DNA of 64,000 bases from Oscheius tipulae (taxonomy: Eukaryota; Nematoda; Chromadorea; Rhabditida; Rhabditidae), in assembly GCA_037178975.1 (NCBI GenBank), contig JASJZH010000002.1, positions 1,612,001-1,676,000 on the forward strand, in the 5' to 3' direction. This document shows, one piece after another, positions 33,101 to 43,954 of this stretch. The translations under genes and the position numbers were made by a program. Numbering within the stretch: the stretch's first letter is position 1; each line of letters opens with the position of its first letter. The notes beneath the pieces were generated by a model. The model searched no databases. It saw only the letters and a program-made list of their open reading frames with translations, and was not told the origin of the DNA.

Positions 33101-36100
33101 TTTTAGATATCTCTCCGTCTCAGACCCCAACAGCTGCAAGGTGACAGAATCCTTATGTACACTGCCAGTCAACATGGGTCAGCCCCACCAGCTCACATGT
33201 CTCTGTCACTGAATGAGGGCAAGCTGGTCTATGCTCAACACAATGGTCTGGAAAGACAGGAACTGAAATCTGTTGAGATCGGACAGCGGGAACTAACCAC
33301 TGGAATTGATGTACTGGTAACAAGAGACAAGTACAGTGTTTCTTTGGTAGTCAACGGTCGTAACAGCTCAGCAAAGGTACTGTCTCTTGTTTCTCTGTCC
33401 AGTGAAACTTTCAGAACACCGTAGCTTCTTTTTCTCCCAACACCGACTTCTACATTGGAGGCTTCCCACCAGCTTTCAAAGCAGCAGACGGTATTCCGAC
33501 AGAGGCCTTCATGGGCTGCATTGAAGATGTTAGTGACAGAGAGGCATCGAGCCCAAAAACTGCTATTTCAGGTTGTCATCAATTCGAAGGAGATTGACCT
33601 CTCGACACAGTCACCTCCTTCTTCTGGAGACTTGATCCCATGTGAAGATATCCTCTTCGAATCTGAAATCGAGACAACTGCGTCCCTGACAGTCGAAGAT
33701 CTGGTCACGGAAGTGACTGTTGAAGAAACAGAGGATCCTTGGACTGAGCCACCGGTGGCGAGTGTGACAGCGTTGCCGACTGATGAAGCCATGACTACTA
33801 CAACTACTGAAGAGCCAATCGTCATCGGATACACCCCGAAAGATGAAGCGTTACAGGAGATTCCGGTGAGTAGTGTCACCGTCTCACTGTCTACTGTTCC
33901 ATTTTTAGTGGGTTCAAAGGCCAACGACCACTGAAGCCACTATAACTACAACTATGTCGACCACCACCACCAGCACAACAACGACTACAACTGAAGAGCC
34001 GACTACTAAAACTACTGAAGAACCAACAACAACAACAACAACGAGTACTACAACGACTACTACAGCCACTGAACCAGAGCCAGTGTTCGAAGAACCGGTA
34101 GTTCCTACCGAAGGACTGACCACAGAACCACCGACAATTACTGAAGCTACCGAAAACTTCTATAAGACACCCAAGGATGGGGTGGAACCGTCTGAGAATC
34201 TTAGTGGCAGTCAGGAAGTTGAGACGGATCCAGCGAGAGAGGAGAATGTCACGCAATGCGCAGGTGGGACCACTATAGAGAAGCAAAAAAGCAAGATGAC
34301 TGCCTCTTGATCTCTATGTCTCTGTCTCTTCCAAAAGAACAACAGCTCCATCTTTACCCAAGCTCTCTGTCTCTCTAGTAGGTTAGGCGATCTTGGTAGT
34401 TCCTTAGCCAGTTGTAGTAGTCACCGTACATCATCCTTCTGAAAGTTTCCACATAGTTGTGAGATTTGTTTCCGCTGCAATAAGCAGAAGCGGGAATGAG
34501 CAAGGACTACTTGGAATCTGGATTTGCATTTGTTGAGAGATTAACAAGTGAGAGGGAAAACATTAGATCAATCACACGTTGGGGTAAGCTATGCATACGA
34601 GGCCAATTTCTTACGTTAATCATAGTCATCTGTCCTGCGTCTTGTGATCAACAGCTCTCTGGAAAGATAACAATAGCTGGTAGGAGACAGAGAGACAGGA
34701 GACAGAGTTACAGAGACAGAGAGACTGATGCACCTTTTCTCATTTGTGATTATAGCTTGTCCTTCCCCGGAATAACCGCATTAGCACACGCAATCATCAG
34801 CAGAACATGACTCCCCCGAGAGAAAACTCACTTGTATGGCCGCTGCTGATACCTGCCAAGCATGCCATAGAAGTCGTTGTTGAACCTCTTCTGGACTTGG
34901 TACTTGTGCAAAAGACCCATGTAGTCGTTGTTGAACCTTCTGGAAGTTTTTTTTTCTCTTTCTGTCTTTCAAACTGGTACAGCATCTGGTACATGACGCG
35001 GTAGTAATTCAATCATGGGAGAAATGCAGAGACTATTGTCACCTCCCGTATTAATAACGATCTGTGATGAAAAATATGAGGAAACGGATAGTGGTTCCTA
35101 TTGTTTCTTGACTACTGATTGAAAACACTGAGAATAGACTACTGTTGTCTATGCCCACCTTCTGGAAATAGACGTTACGTTTCAAGGCGATTTTTGGGCG
35201 AAACCATGATTTTCCACTGTTGACATGTTTTACAAAGAGCAGATCAAATGCTAAAACTTTACAGAACATGCAAACTTTGAAAAATCATTTCTCGTACCCT
35301 AACAACAATCCAGAAAAGTCCCGATGGAAGGTTTTTGATATATAAGTTAGTCCGAACTGGAAAGTCAAGCAACGTTGACATCGGTTACTATCGGATCCTC
35401 TCCAGGGGCAATAGACTCACTTCTCTGTTTGAGCTTGAGTAAATGTGGACAGAAGGAGCAGTACCAGGCAGGAGAGCACGAACATTTCTGAAAATCGCCG
35501 TCGAAGAGGAGTGTCTTGGCTCCCGCCCCGCCCCACCTCCTTCTTTCTCTCTCCCTCTCTCCCTCTCTCAAACATTTCACCACCAAAGAGCAGAAAAGGC
35601 TATCTTGGAGGCAGGTTCTTAGAGCTTGATGACCTCATAACTAGTAGGTAGAAGCTAGAAATTATAAGTCAGTTAGTCAGGGTGCGCTTTGGTACAATTA
35701 AAGACAAAAAAAACAGAGAAACAGAGAGACAGAAGTGTTCTCTTTCCAAGATGAGTCAGTTTCAGTTCTTTTCCTTGGATTTACGTCATGATGAATCCAG
35801 TCAATTAGCCTCTTGAAATAGGTTACAACTGACAGCCAGCACTCACTCTTGGACCGGGAAACCGATGCAAAAAGTAGGAGAGAAGTACCAATTTGCTGTC
35901 CCGAAATTGTTGGGCGGAAATAGGAGGACATTAATTAAACGGGGAAGACCAAAATGTAGCACTAGTGATGTCAGAAAGCTGTCATTTACAGATGGCTCGT
36001 GTTTTGTCACCACCCAGAAGCCTGATGTCTGTGCCAACAACGATTGTGGAGCCAATGGACGATGTGAGCCCTATAATGGTAGTCACTACGAATGTATCTG

Positions 36101-37009
36101 CAACCTCTTCTACGATGGACCGAGATGTGGAATATGTGAGTGACGGTGGCAGTGAGAGTGACAAAATTTTAGTCAAACCCATCGAGCACGCGGCTCATTT
36201 TAACGGTGATGCTTTCATCGAAATCTCTGCCGATGAGCTGCCTCATTTGAGCTCGGAAAAAGAGGAATCTTTGTCTCTTCGCTTCAAAACAACTACGCAA
36301 AACGGCGTGAGTCTTCCACCAAAAGACTCTTCTAGAGTACACTTTTTCAGCTGCTGATGTGGCAGGGGCAGCAGTCAGGAGTGCCCATAGCCGGGGAAGA
36401 CTACTTCTCTTTGGCAATAACAAATGGATATCTTCATTACAGTTATGAATTGGGAGGAGGGGCTGCTCATCTGGTCTCACCAACCAGGATTGCTGATGGA
36501 AAAGAGCATGTGGTCAAACTATCGAGGTAGGGAGAGACAGGAAAAAAATAGGGAGGCAGAAGGCAGGGAAAAACGGCAACAGAGACTGAGACAGGGAGGG
36601 CCAGAGAGACAGAGTGACAGGGACAGGGAGACAGGGCGAATGAGAGACAGAGGCAGAGAAAGAGAGAGACAGAGAGCTTGAGCGACAAAGAGAGTCAGAG
36701 AGTATTTTTAGAAGAGGCAGGCGAGGCTCCATGTACCTAGACGACTTGGAAGAAATCAAGGGAGTTAGCAGTGGAATCTTGGCTATGCTCAACGTCGATG
36801 GAAACATTTTCATCGGCGGCATTCCAAGTATCGAGACCAACACTGGCGGACTCCACGAGCATAACTTCATAGGATGCATAGCCGACGTCCGAATGAACGG
36901 AGAGAAGCTAGACCTGATGGGAACAGCAGTAGACGGAAAGAATGTCCGTCCATGCGAGGAATGGATCGAACCCAAGAGGCATCTCAGATTTTTGAAGAAG
37001 AGAAAGTGA
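15051..37009 (+). CDS. unc-52: Perlecan (UNC-52-type), domains II-V
   Basis: Perlecan is a secreted heparan-sulfate proteoglycan of basement membranes that anchors muscle and epidermal adhesion. Domains in order: signal peptide (15051-15129, [16 protein letters not shown]); Ig (15434-15773); three LDLa (15986-16548); Ig (16587-17600); laminin EGF with LamIV/LamB (17640-18815); a second laminin EGF/LamIV unit (21634-22600); laminin EGF repeats to 23643; about 15 Ig domains (24069-31677), six carrying a CWVPG signature. LamG1 follows at 31719-32570, two EGF at 32580-32930, LamG2 at 32935-33650, a Thr-rich mucin-like linker (33700-34263), EGF (35992) and LamG3 (36173-37009, stop). From the internal start I estimate about 3,450 residues. 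Exon phases close at nearly every junction. AATAAA follows at 37118. Introns 18816-21633 and 34264-35991 house antisense genes. The identity is very secure; exact edges of some exons (18229, 28994, 30519) are less so. Confidence 0.92.
18142..18153 (+). other. 12-nt micro-exon encoding Asp-Ala-Ala-Cys
   Basis: Between TTTTTCAG and GTGAGT lies a 12-nt phase-0 segment. Flanking exons also end and start in phase 0 (18062, 18229), so it may be included or skipped without frame change at the entrance of the laminin IV domain. Confidence 0.5.
19668..21194 (-). CDS. Unrecognised antisense gene nested in a perlecan intron
   Basis: Several antisense stretches between 19.67 and 21.2 kb read as protein and are bounded by splice-like signals. 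They include 21044-20950 ([16 protein letters not shown]), ~20870-20780 ([15 protein letters not shown]), ~20690-20440 ([20 protein letters not shown]), ~20060-19970 ([20 protein letters not shown]) and ~19920-19670 ([20 protein letters not shown]). Their order is consistent with one gene, but I could not close the phases between the first exons. The first block has a faint likeness to the N-terminal LRL...WP motif of LRRC14/PRAME-type proteins, which is too weak for a name. No signal peptide or catalytic motif is visible. It fills the intron between the two halves of the laminin IV region. Confidence 0.4.
23644..23720 (+). other. Read-through end of a short perlecan isoform (domains I-III)
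   Basis: If the donor at 23643|GTGAAG is not used, the frame continues for 25 residues of strongly basic sequence ([14 protein letters not shown]) and stops at TAG (23718-23720). AATAAA lies at 23859-23864. The exon is otherwise joined in phase to 24069. UNC-52 of C. elegans is known to have a short isoform ending after domain III, so this layout fits. Confidence 0.6.
23859..23864 (+). terminator. AATAAA poly(A) signal for the short perlecan form
   Basis: A canonical AATAAA lies about 140 nt after the TAG at 23718, in the intron between domains III and IV. Confidence 0.5.
24225..24470. repeat. GACAGAGA-type microsatellite in a perlecan intron
   Basis: An imperfect array of GACAGAGA, GACAGAAA and GAGAGCGCC units fills the middle of the intron 24161-24542. 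The same repeat family, in either orientation, recurs in introns at 26660-26750, 31840-31890, 32650-32705, 36530-36690, 37500-37590, 51260-51370, 52910-52985, 53640-53740 and 54170-54300. Confidence 0.8.
30520..30657 (+). other. Read-through end of a medium perlecan isoform (domains I-IV)
   Basis: The last Ig exon of domain IV (from 30409) runs on into a basic tail ([11 protein letters not shown]...NRHRRRH) that stops at TAA 30655-30657. AATAAA follows at 30813. A phase-0 junction at about 30519 (AAC|GTCGGC) would instead join 31434 and continue into domain V. The donor is weak, so the exact exit point is inferred. Confidence 0.6.
30813..30818 (+). terminator. AATAAA poly(A) signal for the medium perlecan form
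   Basis: A canonical signal lies about 155 nt after the TAA at 30655. Confidence 0.6.
34375..35485 (-). CDS. Secreted neuropeptide-like precursor, nested antisense in perlecan
   Basis: Three exons, 35485-35421, 34939-34832 and 34474-34375, with GTGAGT donors and CTTCCAG/TTGCAG acceptors, give a 90-residue protein with phases closed. Residues 1-19 form a strong signal peptide ([18 protein letters not shown]). Two related segments each follow a Lys-Arg: [15 protein letters not shown] (ended by KR) and [17 protein letters not shown] third Tyr-rich part contains an Arg-Arg before [14 protein letters not shown] and ends DRLTY. Signal peptide, dibasic sites and repeated peptide are the hallmarks of a neuropeptide or peptide-hormone precursor. 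No cysteine occurs after the signal peptide, and a C-terminal amidation Gly is not evident. I do not recognise the family. It lies in the perlecan intron 34264-35991. It could instead be a Tyr-rich structural secreted protein. Confidence 0.65.
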
Positions 37010-37117
37010 GAAGAGTATTGAGCAAGGTGGAAACAAATTTTCAGACGATTGCAGTAGCCGTCGATTCCACATTGAAGAATTTTCCATGAAGAGATCTTTC
37101 ACTTGTACAGTTGTGAT

Positions 37118-37123
37118 AATAAA
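37118..37123 (+). terminator. AATAAA poly(A) signal for full-length perlecan
   Basis: A canonical signal lies about 110 nt after the TGA at 37007-37009. Confidence 0.65.
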
Positions 37124-38000
37124 TATTCAAGCAAAGCTCCTGTCTCTGTCTCTCCCCATCGACCAAAGTCTTCTCGGTGTTCACTGTATTGAACGGGAAA
37201 GGCGACAGAGAGTAGCAGACGTCGGTGGCTTCGTCTTAAAAGGGCAAGAATTATCCGATACGACGACCTTGCACAGCGATATGCGGCTGGCTCTGCTTTG
37301 GTGGAAGGACTCGAAGTGGGACAAGCGTTAGTGACCTATTCTGCTTTCTGCTGCCGCTGTTCCTCTCGACCGTCTACAGCTACCTCAATCGCGGCAATTT
37401 CAAAAGAAGGATTTCCTTGTCGGTCATCAGCAGATACGGGTCAACTTCACCAAAGGATACATTTCTCTCTTCAATGGCAAAGTAGACTACTTTATATTTT
37501 GTCTCTATGTCTCTCTGTCTCTCTGTCTCTGTCTCTGTCCCTCTGCCCCTCTGTCTTGCTGTTTCTCTGTATCTCTGTCTCTCTTCCCATCCTTGTTCAA
37601 TCAACTAGGATATTCTTCGGTCAAATCTCTGTAACCTTGAGACTGGATGTCTGACTCATACCCGACTGGTGTGTGAGAGAGCGTAAAGAGGACTGGGTGT
37701 CATTGCCAAAAAGACCAGCTTAAAAGACAGTGACAGTCTTTCTTGTCAGATCCGATCGACTTTCTCTGCCCCAAATGGCAACATAACACATTACACACAA
37801 CAAGTAGCTGACGAGGGACCGTAATGGATAATCTTTAGGCGGTCGGGCGACGGGTTCTGTCTCTCTAACAGTCAGACCGTCCCAGATATCTCTATCCCCC
37901 GACAGAGGCACTTTCCCACCCCCTAGGTCCGCACTTAACCCTAATCCAAACGTACTATTTCCTTCTTTTCTCTTCCTCTTACACTCATTTCCTGTTCCAG
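37124..38000. other. Spacer between perlecan and the next gene
   Basis: The stretch contains a TCTCTGTC-type repeat (37500-37590) and some protein-like but unsupported + strand sequence at 37340-37490 (e.g. QIRVNFTKGYISLFNG). I cannot join it to any exon. It ends with the pyrimidine tract and TTCCAG directly before the next start codon. Confidence 0.4.
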
Positions 38001-38005
38001 AAGCC

Positions 38006-40716
38006 ATGATGTGGCTTTTGCTGCTGGTGACAGCAGTTTCCTGTCAGCTGGTCCCGAACCACGTCGTCCTGAACGAAAAAACCAAACACATCGAGGCTGA
38101 CAGTACTTGGCTGGACAATAAACAGCAGGAAGTTCAGAGGGTGGGTGGCTTTCTTTTTCTAACGTTAAAACCCAAATTTTAATATTGGAAAGCACAATTA
38201 ACTCCATTGTTCAACGAGGTACCTGGGTTTACATAATTCAGTAAAGAATTTTCGTCACCTTTACCTCGCAGCTCAGTCGGTTAGCACTCCGACTACAGAT
38301 CGAAAAGTGCCGGGTGCGATTCCCAGTTTGTATAACTTTTCCTAGATTTCCATAAAATCCCTCGGAAACACCGTTAGAAGGTTTTTCACATTTGAAATTT
38401 ACTGTTAAAATCATTTTTCCTACTGCAGAGTCCAGAAAAGCCAGATCCTACCTTTATAATTTGCATACATATATATCGGGTATAAGTGAATAAAATAAAA
38501 CATTTTTATCTTTTTCAATTATACCCGATATATTCACAATCTCTATTTACAAGCTCTATTCATAATCAGCTTATAATCTGTAAGACAAAATGTGCGGAAC
38601 ATTGTTTTCATTGCCAAGCATACCAGCATCATAAAGAGATCAGCAAAGAGTTTACATTCGAAATTTGACAGTTTTAGATCGCTCTCGATGCCTTTAACAA
38701 GGAAAAGGTCATCTTGGAGCTGCTGAACAAGAAGCAAAAGTTCGAGGCCACCGCGGCTGGAAATGTCGCGGCTGCTGAGACCTTCGATGGGAAGAGGGCT
38801 CAGGTTCAGAAGATCGGTGACAAGGGAGGCATTGCTACCGTCGATGGACACAAGTAAGTTGCAAAATTGGAAGGTTTACAATCTTGACAGAGCACAGCTT
38901 CGAGTAAAAGAAGACGGAGACGTCCGACATGCTTTCCTGAAAGCTGATGGTCAGTACGAGTTGGATACTCAGGCAAAGGGAGATCTGAAAGATCCTAAGA
39001 AGACAGAGTTCGAAGCCACGAATGAGAGGTTCAACTTCCAATTGAAGCCCCACTCTCATGACAACAATACTGGAACAGGAACCCTGGCTTTTGCCGATGC
39101 TGTGAGTATTAATGACAGTGACAGTGACTCACTCCATAATTTAGAAAAATGGAACTAAAGGAAAGTACGGCTATACTATCAGTCAGAATGGAAAGAAGAC
39201 TGATGCTACTCTCTCCTCTTCCGACGTGAGTAGCAACGAATTTGCCTCCTCCCTCTTCGGAAGAAGATCGGACAAGTACCGATGCACTGCCGAGACTCCT
39301 GGTGTTTCTCAATGCTACGACAACCAAGGAAAGTCGGTCGGAAAGGTAGTGGCAGACAAGAGCGGTAACACTGTTATCTACAACGACAAGGATGTGCCAA
39401 TTGGTACTGGAAGTGTGAGAAAGATCAGTGACAAGAGCTACGAAGTCAGTATTTTTGGTCTTCTTCAGAAACAGATCTCATTCAGGCAGTAATTTCAAAG
39501 AACTTGTTCATCGCCCGATTGAAGGATGCCAGAACGGCTGCCTGTTGTCGGGAGCTGACTGGACAGGACTGCGCCGCCCCAATCAAACTCTCTAATCCGA
39601 GTGTGAGTTATTGTCAATCATTATCACTGTTACTGTCACTGTCACTGTCACTCTTATTCAAAAGGAATCTTTCTCAGTTTCACCACGAGTCCCACCGCGA
39701 AGGAGACAATGTCCATCTGACATGGCCAAGTTGTTTTGACATGGCTATCGATGTCACTCTCCCGCCTGGAGTCCACATCAACAAACTTGCCATGAAGCTG
39801 GATGTCTCCATTCAGCCTATCGGCAAGCTTCGATGCATGGACGTGGCCACTTGCGGAAGAGAGTGCTTCTACTGTGATTGGTGCAAGAACACGAGGTATG
39901 TCTGTCTCTCTGTGTATCTACGCACTTCCAGAAAGCTCAAACTCTTGGAAAACACTGACGGAAATCTGTGCCGTGCCACAGCTGAGAGAACCTACCGCCT
40001 AACCACCAAACTGTGCCCCCCTCCTGAGGATCCCAACTTCACCATGTGTAGTGCATTCTCCAAATCTGTCTGGCAGAAAGACTACTGGCAAAAGCAGGGA
40101 GCTGTGGATGTCTGGATGAAGTTCTATGAGCGTGGACAGACGAGACCAGAGCTCGAGAAGGAATTCTTTGCCCAGATTGACAATCCTCTTCTGGGAAGAG
40201 CCTTCAAGTTGGCCATCATTGCCGAGTGGCTGGCTGCTAACAGCTTGGATGTAAGATCAGACAGAGAGACAGTGGGTCAGAGACAGAGAGACCAAGAGTC
40301 CAAGAGACCGAGAGACAGAGAAACTGTCACCCACCACACCATCTCTCATTCCAGCAAGGTTCCTACACCCCCACCAACTCTGAACTCCTGGAATACTGGG
40401 TCAGTAAGAGAGACCCCGATCGTCTTCTAGCCTGTCAACATGCCGTCGTCGACTACGAGATCGAAGGAGCCAAGGTCAAGACTAATCTTCTCTTCGAAGC
40501 CGCCACCACTGCCAGCTCGGTAACAGTCCTCTGAACCCTCAAATATGTGCCTTTTTCCAGTTCCCTAACATCTTAAAGGACAAAAAGTGCGGAGCCTTCG
40601 AAAAGCTCCAAGAGGAGCGCTTCCAGAAAGAAGCCACGGAATACAAGAGAACCTCGGGTGGAAGCAACATCTTCGGTGGACTTGGTGGCTTCTTGAACAC
40701 TGTGCAACGAGGATAA
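38006..40716 (+). CDS. Secreted protein of unknown family, 598 residues
   Basis: Nine exons close in phase: 38006-38140, 38678-38853, 38891-39101, 39145-39444, 39486-39602, 39678-39895, 39932-40250, 40355-40519 and 40561-40716. ATG follows TTCCAG by 5 nt, as for a trans-spliced start. Residues 1-14 (MMWLLLLVTAVSCQ) form a signal peptide. The first half is Lys/Asp-rich with few cysteines and looks like a repeated beta-type region (FLKADGQYELDT, YGYTISQNGKK). The second half has conserved-looking Cys clusters (AACCRELTGQDC; CMDVATCGRECFYCDWC). No transmembrane segment follows, so export is likely. I do not recognise the family; it may be nematode-restricted. The tRNA-like element at 38266 and the hairpin at 38471 lie in its first intron. 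Confidence 0.8.
38266..38340 (+). repeat. Degenerate tRNA-like sequence
   Basis: Box A-like CAGCTCAGTCGGTTAGCAC and box B-like GGGTGCGATTCCCAG stand at tRNA spacing. The anticodon arm (CCGACTACAGATCGAAA) pairs poorly and the acceptor ends do not match. It is best read as a tRNA-derived element or dead tRNA. Confidence 0.5.
38471..38533. repeat. Inverted repeat with 15-bp stem
   Basis: ATATATCGGGTATAA at 38471-38485 is reverse-complemented at 38519-38533, leaving a 33-nt AT-rich loop. It lies in the first intron of the 38006 gene. Confidence 0.6.
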
Positions 40717-41171
40717 TTGTGTCCTACACGGCTGTATTTATGGATAATTATAAAGATCTCTTGCCTTGGATAAGGACGGGAAGAAGAAAATTCCGAAATT
40801 GCGTACTAAAAGTATAATGCAATTTTTAGGTTTTTCGATGCGGTTGACCAATTTTTCGGTTCGAAAGTGTGCTCAATCGATTCATCATAAATTTTACACT
40901 AGTAACATGTACTTGAACGTCAAAAAAATTGAAGAAAATGAAAACAATGAGAGCAGTCTTCTATCCAATGATTTCAATTTTTCAGTAAACTTTGGCGTCT
41001 AAATAACCACTACTAGGATAGTTTTTTTCACGCTGAATCGATTAAACACTGGATCAGAACCTATCAGAAGCTTCACTGCTCCCAGCTCATATTCTGCTCT
41101 CAAACCCACTCTTTTTTGGGTTTCCATGCTTCCCAGTCAAGATTCGACAAATTGAAACGGTATACGTCCAT

Positions 41172-41177
41172 TTTATT
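41172..41177 (-). terminator. AATAAA poly(A) signal of the STAR gene
   Basis: TTTATT on the + strand reads AATAAA on the - strand, about 195 nt after the stop codon at 41374-41372. Confidence 0.45.
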
Positions 41178-41371
41178 ACAACAATACACAACTATTTCGA
41201 GAGAGAGAGAGAGTAACAATATGACAAAATTATTCAAAATTTTCACAGGGTTGAACAACGAGAGACAATTTTCACGCACAGAAACATGAACTAGAGGGTG
41301 TGTAAAACGGTAAAGAGATAGGAGAAGGGCTGAGAGGGTAGAAAGCTAGCCCTGTGTATCAAAAAAGTCGG

Positions 41372-43181
41372 TTAAAAGAGGCTGGAGAAGGGATCGGCCG
41401 AGGAGACGGAGAGCAAAGGCAGCAGGGTCTTGGTCTCGCGCTGCTGTCGGTGATACGGCCTGTAGGTGCCGTTGATGATGGCCAGCTCCATCAGCTGCTT
41501 TCTCTTCAGGTCGTCGGATCCGTCGGGCTAGAAAATGTGTCATAGACATGGCGAAAAAGAGAGAACTGACCGTAGGCACAAGAAGTCGGCCGATGTGGGC
41601 GACGGCCGAGGCGAGCTTCAGCTGGCAGCGATTCTCGGCGTCCTCACACTGGATCAGCACGTGTAGATCGTCTTCGAGATGCTCCCAGTTGGGGCGGCCG
41701 CGGTGAGCGTCTTCCTGCAAATTTGAACGTATACAGGGCCTGGAAACCTGCCAATTTGACAGTAACTTTCAGGGTTCTGCACCGGCCCCGTGTCAGTGTT
41801 GACTCTTTCGTACGCCAGTAAGGCGCAAATTCGGGGGAAATAACCAAGAAAACACCCGTTTTGTTCATAGCATACAGAGCCAGGACTTTCGGCTTCTCTC
41901 AAAAATGCGCCTTGCTCGCACGGGCCCGGTGGATCACCCCGATAAGCTTGTCATAAGGTGTCAGGTGGTCAGCTTCAAGCCCTCAGTGTTCGAGTGACTA
42001 CGAGATCTTGACACCCGTTTTGGTAGCTCAAAGAGACGTTGTGACAGAGACAGAGCGAAGCAGATTGATAGAAATAGCAGAGTGGGGTAACAGATCAACA
42101 GAATGAGTTTTGGTTGCCAGAGTGGCCGGATTGGCTGACAGAGACTGACGGAAAGCCCTTCAGAGGAAACTACACGCTGACATGACAGAAACGGGATTAG
42201 ATGGTAACAAATTTAAAAGGGGTTGCGAAATTGGCAGGACAGGCTGAAAGATTGACAGAAGCGGATGACAGGCCATCAAAGTGAAAAGTGATGATGACGA
42301 CACTGACAGTAGGACCTGAATGTCTGACGGAACACTGAATGGTTCTAGAGGCTTGCAGATTTACAGAAACGGATCACATGCTGCTGGCTGAAAATTTAAT
42401 GCAAAGCTGCTCACCTTGCGCTTGTCCTTCATGGATCCGCGGCCGCGGACCATAATTCGGCAGCCGGTCTCCTGCTCCAGCTGTTTGGCCGTCATGCCGC
42501 GCGGTCCGAGAATACGTCCCACGAAGTTGTATTCGGGGAACTCGCGGACCGGAATGTAGAGCTTCTCCGTGATGTTGACAAGCGGCCCATCGGGCTCGGG
42601 CAGCTCGATGTCGAAGATGTTGAAATCATTCTGGAAGAGGGCTTCGCGGACGCGGGCAATCTCTGAATTGCCTGCTTGATTGGAATGCAATTGGCGACCA
42701 ACTGACCGGTCTCGAGGAGGCGCTCGACGTGTGTGAACATCTTGGGGAAAAGAATGGTCAGCTGCTTCTGTTCCTGGACGAGATGCGTCAGGTACTGGAG
42801 CGAGAGGAGATCCGGCGCCTCCAGGGCTCCCGGCGGCAGAGACGGAGCCGACAGCGACATGCGGCCTAAATTGTTCGTTTTTTGACAAAAAGACGGGAAA
42901 AACTCACGATTGCTTTGATCACTGGAGCTGTTCCAGCTGTTGGTGCGTGACAGGCCCGGGTAGACGTCGGCAGCCGGTGTCTGCGAGGTGCTGTAGTATC
43001 CGCGGATCGGCATCTCGCGATTGCTTTGATCACTGGAGCTGTTCCAGCTGTTGGTGCGTGACAGGCCCGGGTAGACGTCGGCAACCGGTGCCTGCGAGGT
43101 GCTGTAGTATCCGCGGATCGGCGAGCCGGGTAAGTAGAGAGATTCCATTTTGGAGGTCATGTCGTCAATTTTAGCAGCCAT
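41372..43181 (-). CDS. STAR-family KH-domain RNA-binding protein (Quaking/GLD-1/ASD-2 type)
   Basis: Five exons, 43181-42908, 42865-42707, 42662-42415, 41714-41571 and 41527-41372, close on 326 residues. STAR proteins dimerise through Qua1 and bind ACUAAY-type RNA to control splicing, translation or stability. Order: a Ser-rich N terminus with two almost identical 37-residue repeats; Qua1 (YLTHLVQEQKQLTILF...FTHVERLLETEIARVREAL); KH (KLYIPVREFPEYNFVGRILG, then GPRGMTAKQLEQETGCRIMV, RGRGSMKD, RPNWEHLEDDLHVLI); Qua2 (LKRKQLMELAIINGTYRPY). The C-terminal tail is short. The 44-nt intron 42706-42663 splits Qua1 and joins Glu in phase. ATG lies 14 nt after TTTTTTGCAG. It cannot be assigned to GLD-1 or ASD-2 from sequence alone. 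Confidence 0.9.
42908..43129 (-). repeat. 111-bp tandem duplication in the STAR gene
   Basis: Two head-to-tail 111-bp units (42908-43018 and 43019-43129) differ at only a few bases and encode PIRGYYSTSQ...GLSRTNSWNSSSDQSNRE twice. The near-identity at silent sites points to a recent duplication. Confidence 0.9.
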
Positions 43182-43710
43182 TTACTTGTAAGATACTGCA
43201 AAAAATATCTATGAAACGAACTGGAAAACGAGACAACAAAGAGGTGTTACAAAGTCACAAAAACACCAACTTTTTCTGTCCTACTGTCACTAACAGCACT
43301 GGGACACTTGCTAGACACTCAGTTGAAAGCTTTTGAACGTACCAACGACGTAAAAAGACAGCAAATGGATGAAAAACAAGGGTGAATGCCAAGAGGTGTG
43401 AAATGATTCCACTTCTATCAATCAAACACAGTCGTAACAACTCTAGGTCACTCATCGATGGTTTTTGTATCGCTTTCTTAGTTTATAGCAGGAAAAAACA
43501 TGTAAAAATAGACCGACAATGGGACAGGTTAACAAAAAGACTGGTGAGCTGATGAAAATTCAAAGGAAAAAGAAATTCTCCCGCGCAAACTTCCAAACAG
43601 TAAGGCGCCAAAAGTGGCTGATTTTAAAAGTTTGGAACGTCCCCTTTCCCGTCAGTTTCTCGCTTATATTTGCTGTGCAAAAAGAAATTGTTTGAAAATG
43701 ATTGAAAAAT

Positions 43711-43824
43711 AATAGGGATAACCTACTCCTTATTTATTTACAGCCATCCTTTCTTAGTTATTCTTAATAATAGGGATAACCTGCTCCTTATTTATTTACA
43801 GCCATCCTTTCTTAGTTATTCGTT
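43711..43824. repeat. 58-bp tandem duplication upstream of the coiled-coil gene
   Basis: The unit beginning AATAGGGATAACCT and containing TTATTTATTTACAGCCATCC occurs at 43711 and again at 43769 with a single A/G difference. It lies between the divergent STAR and coiled-coil genes, so it could be part of a shared promoter. Confidence 0.85.
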
Positions 43825-43954
43825 GTTTCGTTTAGGCAGATAATGACAGCTGAACGAGTGTTCTAGAAATCTGGCACACCTCGTAGAAAATATTTTCCTA
43901 ATTGCTCTCTTTTGCACTTTTTTTTTCAGGAAATTACTTTTTTTTTGCAGAAGT

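Noticed and set aside
37340-37490. Protein-like + strand sequence after perlecan (QIRVNFTKGYISLFNG)
   Set aside because: Could be an exon, but I found no start, no in-phase partner and no known domain. Left as spacer.
38266-38340. Possible functional tRNA gene
   Set aside because: A and B boxes are present but the acceptor stem does not pair and the anticodon arm is mismatched, unlike the intact tRNA-Phe at 45423.
43711-43785. TAGGGATAAC motifs resembling part of the I-SceI homing-endonuclease site
   Set aside because: Only the first ten bases match, in both copies of a local tandem duplication; there is no endonuclease gene nearby.
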